This document shows, in pieces, positions 39,803-45,779 of a stretch of DNA of 45,779 nt. The first letter of the stretch is position 1; the number at the start of each line of letters is the position of its first letter. A model generated the notes under the pieces. It was not told the origin of the DNA and did no database searches. It saw only the letters and a list, made by a program, of their open reading frames with translations. A program made the translations under genes and the position numbers. Origin of the DNA: Gammaproteobacteria bacterium (GTDB taxonomy: Bacteria; Pseudomonadota; Gammaproteobacteria; Chromatiales; Chromatiaceae); NCBI GenBank assembly GCA_003696905.1, contig RFHJ01000175.1:1-45779 (forward strand). Direction: 5' to 3'.

Positions 39803-41019
39803 GTTTTGCTCCTGGGGGGCGGAGTGTCCTGAATCGAGCTTTCCTGATTCAGCCTCCTTAGGATCTCCTCCAATACCGCTTCGGTTTCCTTGAAGACTTG
39901 GTCATTCCAGAAACGCACCACCCTGTATCCCTTTCGTTCGAGGAAGCGGGTTCGTTCCTGGTCATATTCCGTCTGAGCCTGATGTTGGCCACCATCGAGT
40001 TCCACCACGAGCTTGGCCTGATCACAGAGGAAATCGACGATGTAGGGGCCTACCGGATGCTGGCGGCGGAACTTGAAGCCCTGTAGTTGGCGATTGCGTA
40101 AACGCTGCCACAGGTGGCGTTCGGCATCGGTAGGGTTGTGGCGCACTGCGCGGGCGTGGTCTCGGGTGGTTGGGCTGCCCTCACCCCCCCTTGGTCCCCC
40201 CCTCTCCCGGGGGGAGAGGGGGGAAGAAGGAGGGGCTGCGCTCTCTTGCGCGTCGGGAGTGGCGGAGGATAGGACACCGTTTTTGGCCGACGAGCTGCTC
40301 TCTCTCCCCCTTGGGGGAGAGGGCTGGGGTGAGGGGGAAGTTGCGTTCCCAGCCGCCGATCCCCTCCGATCCGCCAGCAATGTATGCACCAGATCCCACA
40401 GGATGTGGTAGCAGAGCACATGGCTCTCCTGCACCCGGTGAATGGAATCGGTCGGCACCACCAGGCAGTGATCGAGAAGGCCGCTGGCCAGCATCTGGCC
40501 TCCATTGCCGCCGGCGAAGCCGATGGTCACCAGGCCCAGCGCCTGCGCCTTGCGAAAGGCTGCCATCAGATTTTCCGAGTTGCCGCTGGTGGAGAAGCCG
40601 GCCAGCACATCGCCCGGACGGCCATGGGCCTCGAGCTGACGGACAAAGATCTGGTCGAAGCCAACGTCGTTCCCCACCGCACTGGTCATGGCAGTGTCGT
40701 GACACAGGTTGATGGCGGGCAGGGCGGGGCGTCCGGCGGTGACCGGGTGCTGGAACTCGACCGCCAGGTGGCTGGCATCGCAGGATGATCCGCCGTTGCC
40801 CATGGTGAACAGCCGCCCCCCTTCGGCATAGGCGTCCGCAAGGGTCCGTGCGGCGTCGATCAGCGTCTCTGCGTTGGCTGTGAAGAAGCGCTGCTTCACC
40901 GCCACCGAGTCGGCCACCTTTTGCTGAACGGAATGCAGCAGTGCCCGCTGTTCCTGCGCGGGGTCCTTCTGGCCTCCCGAGAGGAAGGGATAGAGCTGAT
41001 CGAGCGGGTCGTCGCTCAC
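39799..41019 (-). CDS. SIS-domain (GmhA-like) protein fused to a C-terminal DUF559 endonuclease-like domain
   Basis: N-terminal FTMGNGGSSCDASHLAVEFQHPV and GFSTSGNSENLMAA; low-complexity linker; C-terminal RHNPTDAERHLWQRLRNRQLQGFKFRRQHPVGPYIVDFLCDQAKLVVELDGGQHQ...RTRFLERKGYRVVRFWNDQV (DUF559/Vsr-like). Confidence 0.88.
   Translation of the reverse strand: MSDDPLDQLYPFLSGGQKDPAQEQRALLHSVQQKVADSVAVKQRFFTANAETLIDAARTLADAYAEGGRLFTMGNGGSSCDASHLAVEFQHPVTAGRPALPAINLCHDTAMTSAVGNDVGFDQIFVRQLEAHGRPGDVLAGFSTSGNSENLMAAFRKAQALGLVTIGFAGGNGGQMLASGLLDHCLVVPTDSIHRVQESHVLCYHILWDLVHTLLADRRGSAAGNATSPSPQPSPPRGRESSSSAKNGVLSSATPDAQESAAPPSSPLSPRERGGPRGGEGSPTTRDHARAVRHNPTDAERHLWQRLRNRQLQGFKFRRQHPVGPYIVDFLCDQAKLVVELDGGQHQAQTEYDQERTRFLERKGYRVVRFWNDQVFKETEAVLEEILRRLNQESSIQDTPPPRSKT
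40181..40340. repeat. Inverted pair of REP-like palindromes encoding the SIS::DUF559 linker
   Basis: CCCCCCTCTCCC-GGG-GGGAGAGGGGG around 40197-40223 and CTCTCCCCC-TT-GGGGGAGAG at 40302-40321, the latter followed by GGCTGGGGTGAGGGGG. Confidence 0.8.
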
Positions 41020-41294
41020 CGCGCGCCCTCCTGCATCGCCGCTTGTTCCTCCTGGAGGTCACCGAGCTCGGCCAGGATCTCGAGCGTTCGTTCTGCCTCC
41101 TCGTGATCGATCCGACTCATGGCGAAGCCCACATGCACCAGTACCCAGTCGCCGACGCAGGCCTCGGGGGGATGCGCCTCGTCGACGATGCAGGCGATGT
41201 TGACCGGGCGCTTCACGCCCGCTACCTCGACCTTTGCCATCATGTTTTCAGGGTCGATCAGTTCGACGATCTGTCCGGGAATGCCTAGGCACAT
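41016..41294 (-). CDS. hypC: Hydrogenase maturation chaperone HypC
   Basis: MCLGIPGQIVELID...VGDWVLVHVGFAMSRIDHEEAERTLEIL; start at 41294. Confidence 0.96.
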   Translation of the reverse strand: MCLGIPGQIVELIDPENMMAKVEVAGVKRPVNIACIVDEAHPPEACVGDWVLVHVGFAMSRIDHEEAERTLEILAELGDLQEEQAAMQEGAR

Positions 41295-43648
41295 GGTATG
41301 GACTCCTTGAGCCTGCGGGCGGCCGCGACCACGGCCTGGCCCAGGGACAGGCCGCCATCGTTGGCGGGGACCTGTCGGTGAATCAATGGTTGCAGCCCAG
41401 CCTGTGTGATGCCTTGTTGCATCAGCGGAAGCAGCAGTCGGTTCTGCATCACGCCCCCGGAGAGGGCGATGTGTGTGATCCGGTGCTTGTGGGCGAGCCG
41501 AACGGCCGCCTCGGTGAAGGCGCGGGCAAGGCCCGTATGAAAACGTGCGGAAATGATGGCACGAGACGCACCGTGGGCGATGTCTTGCGAGAGCCCTGGC
41601 CAAAGGGAACGCGGGTCGATTACCCAGGGTACTTTCGACATGATCAATTGCAGAGGGTAGGCCTGTTGCCAGTGCTGCTGGCAGAGAGACAGATTGGTCG
41701 TGTTCTCCAATGCCAGCGCCGCCTGGCCCTCGAAGTATTGGCGTTCGACGCACAGTCCCAGGATGGCCGCTACGGCATCGATCAGGCGGCCAACGGAAGA
41801 GGCGGAGGGACAATTGATCCCGCGACCCAGCATCTGTTCGATACGGTGCACGGGCAGCTTTCCCCAGTCGGCGCCGCCGAGCTGTGCCTGCCAGTGCTCG
41901 CCAAAGGCGGCAACAGAGTGGGCCACGGCGTTCCGCCAGGGTTCGCGCATTGCCTGGGCGCCCCCGGGCAGGGGCGTCGGCGCCAGATGTGCCAGACGCC
42001 GGTAGCTGCGGTAGTCGGCCAGCAGTATCTCGCCGCCCCACAGTGTGCCGTCGCCACCCATGCCGATACCATCCAGTGCGATGCCGATGACTGCCCCGTC
42101 ATTGAGTGACCAGCCGTTGTCCGCCAGGCAGGCCGCGATGTGGGCATGGTGGTGTTGCACCTCCTGCAGCGGGAGCTCCTGTGATCGGGCATCGTCGCGG
42201 CCTCGCTTGCCGGACAGGTACTCGGGATGCAGATCGACCGCGAGACATTCTGGCCGATGGTCGAACAGTTGCCGGTAGAGCGCCAGGTTGCGCTCGAAGT
42301 CCTCGAAGGTCTCCAGGTTCTCCAGATCACCCATGTGTTGCGACAGGATGGCCCGGCCCGACTTGATCAGACAGAAGGTGTTCTTGAGCTCACCACCATA
42401 GGCCAGCACTTCGGGTGCACGCTCGAACCCGGGGGGCAGGGCGATGGGCGCCGGTGCGTAGCCGCGTGCCCGTCGCAATATCTGCGTCTGCCCTTCGAGC
42501 ACCCGAACCACGGAGTCGTCGACACGGTTGAGGATATCGCGATCGTGCATCAGAAACCGGTCTGCGACGCCAGCCAACTGCCGACGGGCCTGCAGGTCGT
42601 CGGTGCAGGGCGGCAGTCCGCCGAGATTGCCGGAGGTGGCGACGATGGGACCGTCGAGCCGATCCAACAGCAGGTGGTGCAAAGGGCTGTAGGGCAGCAT
42701 GAAGCCCAGGGTGTTCTGCCCCGGCGCCAGGGCCTCGGGGAGACCGTTCTTCGGCAGGGCATCGAGCAAGACGATAGGGGCTTCGGCCGAGGTGAGCAGG
42801 GCCGCCTCCTGCTCGTCGATTCGGGCGTATCGCTCGATCTGATCGAGGCTGGTGGCCATCAGGGCGAAAGGCTTGGCCGGGCGGTGCTTGCGCGCCCGCA
42901 GGGTTTCCACCGCCCCGCGGTTGCGCGCATCACAGATCAGATGAAAACCGCCGATGCCCTTGACCGCGAGGATCTTGCCGTCACCTACCGCCTGTGCAGC
43001 CAGCGCGATCGGATCGCCTTCGAGGGGGCCTTGATTGTCTTCGATCCACAGTCGTGGCCCGCAGTCGGGACAGGCATTGGGCTGGGCATGAAAGCGCCGG
43101 TCTGCCGGATTCTCGTACTCCTCGCGGCAGGCCTCGCACATCGGAAAGGACGCCATGCTGGTATTGGCCCTGTCGTAGGGAATCCGGCGCACGATCGACA
43201 GACGTGGTCCACAGTGGGTGCAGTTGGTAAAGGCATAGCCATGACGCCGGTTGCCGGGGTCGCGGATCTCGGCCAGACACTCAGAGCAGGTCGCCGCATC
43301 CGGGGTGATTGGTGTATCGAGGGTGCCGCCGCGGCTGGGGCGAATACTGAAGTCAGGGCATTCGAGGTAGTCGACCCAGTGACGATCGATGCGCTCGATC
43401 CGTGCCAGCGGCGGACAGGCCCGATACAACGCCGGTTCGAATGCCTCGAGCTGTGGGGTCGGGCCATACAGCTGTACCCACACGCCCTCGCCATCGTTGC
43501 AGACCTCGCCGGTCAGGCCCAGCTGCCGCGCAACGTGCCAGACGGTCGGACGGAAACCCACACCCTGGACCTGGCCGCGCACGCGCAGTGCCAGGCCGGC
43601 GCGCCGGTCGGTGTCGGTGGGCTGCGGTTGTATCAATGGACGGTGCAT
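41285..43648 (-). CDS. hypF: Carbamoyltransferase HypF
   Basis: Acylphosphatase domain RVRGQVQGVGFRPTVWH, zinc fingers CSECLAEI...CTHCGPRLSIV and CEACREEY...CPDCGPRL, YrdC-like and Kae1-like regions (HHHAHIAACLADN). Confidence 0.97.
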   Translation of the reverse strand: MHRPLIQPQPTDTDRRAGLALRVRGQVQGVGFRPTVWHVARQLGLTGEVCNDGEGVWVQLYGPTPQLEAFEPALYRACPPLARIERIDRHWVDYLECPDFSIRPSRGGTLDTPITPDAATCSECLAEIRDPGNRRHGYAFTNCTHCGPRLSIVRRIPYDRANTSMASFPMCEACREEYENPADRRFHAQPNACPDCGPRLWIEDNQGPLEGDPIALAAQAVGDGKILAVKGIGGFHLICDARNRGAVETLRARKHRPAKPFALMATSLDQIERYARIDEQEAALLTSAEAPIVLLDALPKNGLPEALAPGQNTLGFMLPYSPLHHLLLDRLDGPIVATSGNLGGLPPCTDDLQARRQLAGVADRFLMHDRDILNRVDDSVVRVLEGQTQILRRARGYAPAPIALPPGFERAPEVLAYGGELKNTFCLIKSGRAILSQHMGDLENLETFEDFERNLALYRQLFDHRPECLAVDLHPEYLSGKRGRDDARSQELPLQEVQHHHAHIAACLADNGWSLNDGAVIGIALDGIGMGGDGTLWGGEILLADYRSYRRLAHLAPTPLPGGAQAMREPWRNAVAHSVAAFGEHWQAQLGGADWGKLPVHRIEQMLGRGINCPSASSVGRLIDAVAAILGLCVERQYFEGQAALALENTTNLSLCQQHWQQAYPLQLIMSKVPWVIDPRSLWPGLSQDIAHGASRAIISARFHTGLARAFTEAAVRLAHKHRITHIALSGGVMQNRLLLPLMQQGITQAGLQPLIHRQVPANDGGLSLGQAVVAAARRLKESIPCA

Positions 43649-45075
43649 ACCATACAGGGGTCGAAGGACCGAATGATGTGTTGAACGCGTACCTCGCCCC
43701 GGTCATCGCTGACATCCGTGCCGGCCAGCGCCTGCTCCAGGGGCCCAGGGACCTCTTGGGCATCGCGCGGTGAGAAGTTCCAGGTGGTCGGGGCGATGAT
43801 CTGGTAATTGAGGATTCGACCCTTGTGTACCCGCACCCAGTGCCCCAGGCTGCCGCGGGCCGCCTCCACCAGGCCAACCCCCTGTCCCTCCGGCGGCAGC
43901 CCGGCAGCAGTACAGAAGGATTTTCCCGGAGACAGCCGTGTGGCCCAGTCCTCCATCAACGGCACGACCCTGGCGAGTTCCAGGAGACGAGCGACCACCC
44001 GGTTACGGACATTGCCGCCGCTCTTCGATACCAGCGCACGGATCAAGGGGTGTCCGTCCACCAGCTGCCGGGCGAGGGCCCCCACCTCCATCGGCTGGCC
44101 ATCGAGACGCGGCGCCTTGCACCAGCTGTAGCCCCGTTCACTCATGTCGGTGGGGATGGTGCTACCCTCGAAGGGGTGACGTGGCTCGGGATGTCCCGCA
44201 GTCCAGCTATGGCTGAGGTCCTCGGTGATCCGGGACTGGTCGAGGGGTTGGGAATGCCCGTCTTGCCAGGTCCCTTGTGCGAAAGTGGGTCCTTCGTCGT
44301 CGTAGGCTCCGTAACTGAGGAACCGATCATGGCCGCGTCCCAGGGAGGACAGGCCCAGTTCGTTGGAGAGCCGAAGAAAGCGGCCGAAGTCCGTGGTGGC
44401 GTGTGCGGCTGCCCAGGCGTCCAGCGCTTCGTCCGAATCCAGGGCAACGACCTGCTCCAGGGTGTCGCCAAACAGGGTCTGCTCCAGAAAACGGCGAAAG
44501 GCCCCGATGGTCAGCCGAATACGGGTTTGATGATGCGGCTCCACGGGGCAGGTGGTGCCCCCAGGTTGCAAGGCGAGGGAGTGAGGCCACTTGCCGGCCA
44601 ACAGTGCCGTCAGGTGCAGTAACTCGGCGCGGGCGCGCAGCACCTCGGGGTAAGCGGAACCGGTTTGTGCCTTGAAACGCCCAGCGATCTCGTCATGCCA
44701 GGGTTCATTGGCGTAGACGTCGCGCGCGAAGTCCGGCATGAAGAAGAGATAGAAATGGGTCAGGTGGTCGGCCAGATTTTCCGTCGCCAGGATCAGGTTG
44801 GTCGCGAGCCGACCATTCTCGGCTGGTTCGACCGACCCCAGGTCGGCCAGCGCGCGTGCGGCCGCCACCGACTGGGAAACCGAACAGATGCCACAGATGC
44901 GCGGTGTGTAGACCAGGGCATCATTGGGATGCTTGCCATGAAGGATCTGCTCGAAGCCACGGAACAGGGGCGAGTTCACCTGCGCCGACAGCACCTGTTG
45001 ATCGTCCACCTCGAGACGAACCTCGAGATCGCCTTCGACACGGTTGATCGGCCCGAGGATGCGGCGCCCGCTCAT
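43633..45075 (-). CDS. hupV: [NiFe] hydrogenase large subunit, group 2b regulatory (HupV/HoxC-like)
   Basis: PRICGICSVSQ and C-terminal DPCMVCTVH-stop; no cleavable C-terminal extension; I63/Q68/F111 pattern. Confidence 0.88.
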   Translation of the reverse strand: MSGRRILGPINRVEGDLEVRLEVDDQQVLSAQVNSPLFRGFEQILHGKHPNDALVYTPRICGICSVSQSVAAARALADLGSVEPAENGRLATNLILATENLADHLTHFYLFFMPDFARDVYANEPWHDEIAGRFKAQTGSAYPEVLRARAELLHLTALLAGKWPHSLALQPGGTTCPVEPHHQTRIRLTIGAFRRFLEQTLFGDTLEQVVALDSDEALDAWAAAHATTDFGRFLRLSNELGLSSLGRGHDRFLSYGAYDDEGPTFAQGTWQDGHSQPLDQSRITEDLSHSWTAGHPEPRHPFEGSTIPTDMSERGYSWCKAPRLDGQPMEVGALARQLVDGHPLIRALVSKSGGNVRNRVVARLLELARVVPLMEDWATRLSPGKSFCTAAGLPPEGQGVGLVEAARGSLGHWVRVHKGRILNYQIIAPTTWNFSPRDAQEVPGPLEQALAGTDVSDDRGEVRVQHIIRSFDPCMVCTVH

Positions 45076-45779
45076 CGCTCCTCCTCGGGGTCATGACCCG
45101 GCGCCACCCGGATGTGGTCGCTCACCGCGTTCACCTTGAGGCGGCGCGGCGTGGCAGCCTTGGAGAGCGAGGCCAGGGCGACGAACCAGGCCTTGGGCAT
45201 GTCTGTGGGCAATCCGACGGGAATGCCGGCGACCTTCGGCGTCTGGGTAAAGGGGTGGCCTGGCTCCTCGAAGCTGGGTGCGGTGCAATTGATGCAGGCA
45301 TATCCGCCGCCCAGGCAGGAGCCGGAGCCATTCCAGGGTCGGATATTGCAATCCGCCCGTGCCTGGGTGCCCAGGCAGCCGAGGTTCTCCATCATGCACC
45401 CGAGGTCGGAGGGCTGTTCGGCGCTGGCCTTGTATTCATAGTATTCGTTGCGCGGGCAACCGTGGTGGACCAGGTGGTCGGTATAGTCGCGGGGACGGGC
45501 CAGGGTATCCAGCCGCTCCGGTTTCAGGTTGTCCTGTGCGAGCTGGCCGAGGGTTTCGATCACCCAGCCGGGATGGGTTGGGCAGCCCGCAACATTGATC
45601 ACCGGCAGGCCGGCGCTGCTGCGCCACTCGGCGCCCAGGAGACCGCCGGGCTGGTGGCCGTCGTATTGCAGGCCGCAGGCCTCGGCGATGTTGCCGCCGG
45701 CGGCGGTGATGCCGCCGAACGCCGCACAGCTGCCGATCGCCAGGGTGTATCGCGCCCGTTCGGCCAGGGAGGCGATGAG
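45072..45779 (-). CDS. hupU: [NiFe] hydrogenase small subunit, HupU/HoxB-like (5' end outside window)
   Basis: Frame open to the window end: LAIGSCAAFGGITAAGGNIAEACGLQYDG...INVAGCPTHPGWVIETL...CLGTQARADCNIRPWNGSGSCLGGGYACINC. Confidence 0.88.
   Translation of the reverse strand, partial: LIASLAERARYTLAIGSCAAFGGITAAGGNIAEACGLQYDGHQPGGLLGAEWRSSAGLPVINVAGCPTHPGWVIETLGQLAQDNLKPERLDTLARPRDYTDHLVHHGCPRNEYYEYKASAEQPSDLGCMMENLGCLGTQARADCNIRPWNGSGSCLGGGYACINCTAPSFEEPGHPFTQTPKVAGIPVGLPTDMPKAWFVALASLSKAATPRRLKVNAVSDHIRVAPGHDPEEER

Noticed and set aside
42227-43684. 485-aa plus-strand ORF opposite hypF
   Set aside because: Antisense shadow of HypF.

Overview
High-GC proteobacterial (probably gammaproteobacterial) chromosome segment, densely coded; no rRNA, tRNA, CRISPR array or complete IS element was recognised. 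From left to right: (i) the 3' end of a multiheme c-type cytochrome with 138-bp tandem repeats, a small secreted protein and an 818-aa AMIN-like/SPOR-like/TPR/outer-membrane beta-barrel protein; (ii) a LysR regulator, an AI-2E family exporter, a DUF2892 protein, a Cys-containing Crp/Fnr regulator, and a divergent pair of a catalytically degenerate REC-GGDEF-EAL protein and a BarA-like hybrid kinase; (iii) phoH, bcp, gcvR, galT, a host-attachment-family protein, a methylated-DNA methyltransferase and an AEC transporter; (iv) a complete cydABX-DC cytochrome bd operon, including a 41-aa cydX missing from the ORF track; (v) a four-gene, ATGA-coupled operon (class III aminotransferase, BKACE/DUF849, acetoacetyl-CoA synthetase, thiolase) next to an RpiR regulator, a TAXI-type TRAP transporter and a universal stress protein, probably a beta-amino-acid/beta-keto-acid catabolic module; (vi) a [NiFe]-hydrogenase sensor/maturation operon (HupUV/HoxBC-type subunits, hypF, hypC, a SIS isomerase fused to a DUF559 endonuclease-like domain through a REP-derived linker, hypD, hypE, Ni transporter). 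The best leads are the BKACE module, the SIS::DUF559 fusion, the regulatory-type hydrogenase residues, the cytochrome/barrel locus and a nested palindromic element at 31004-31197. All product calls come from reading motifs by eye; no database search was run.
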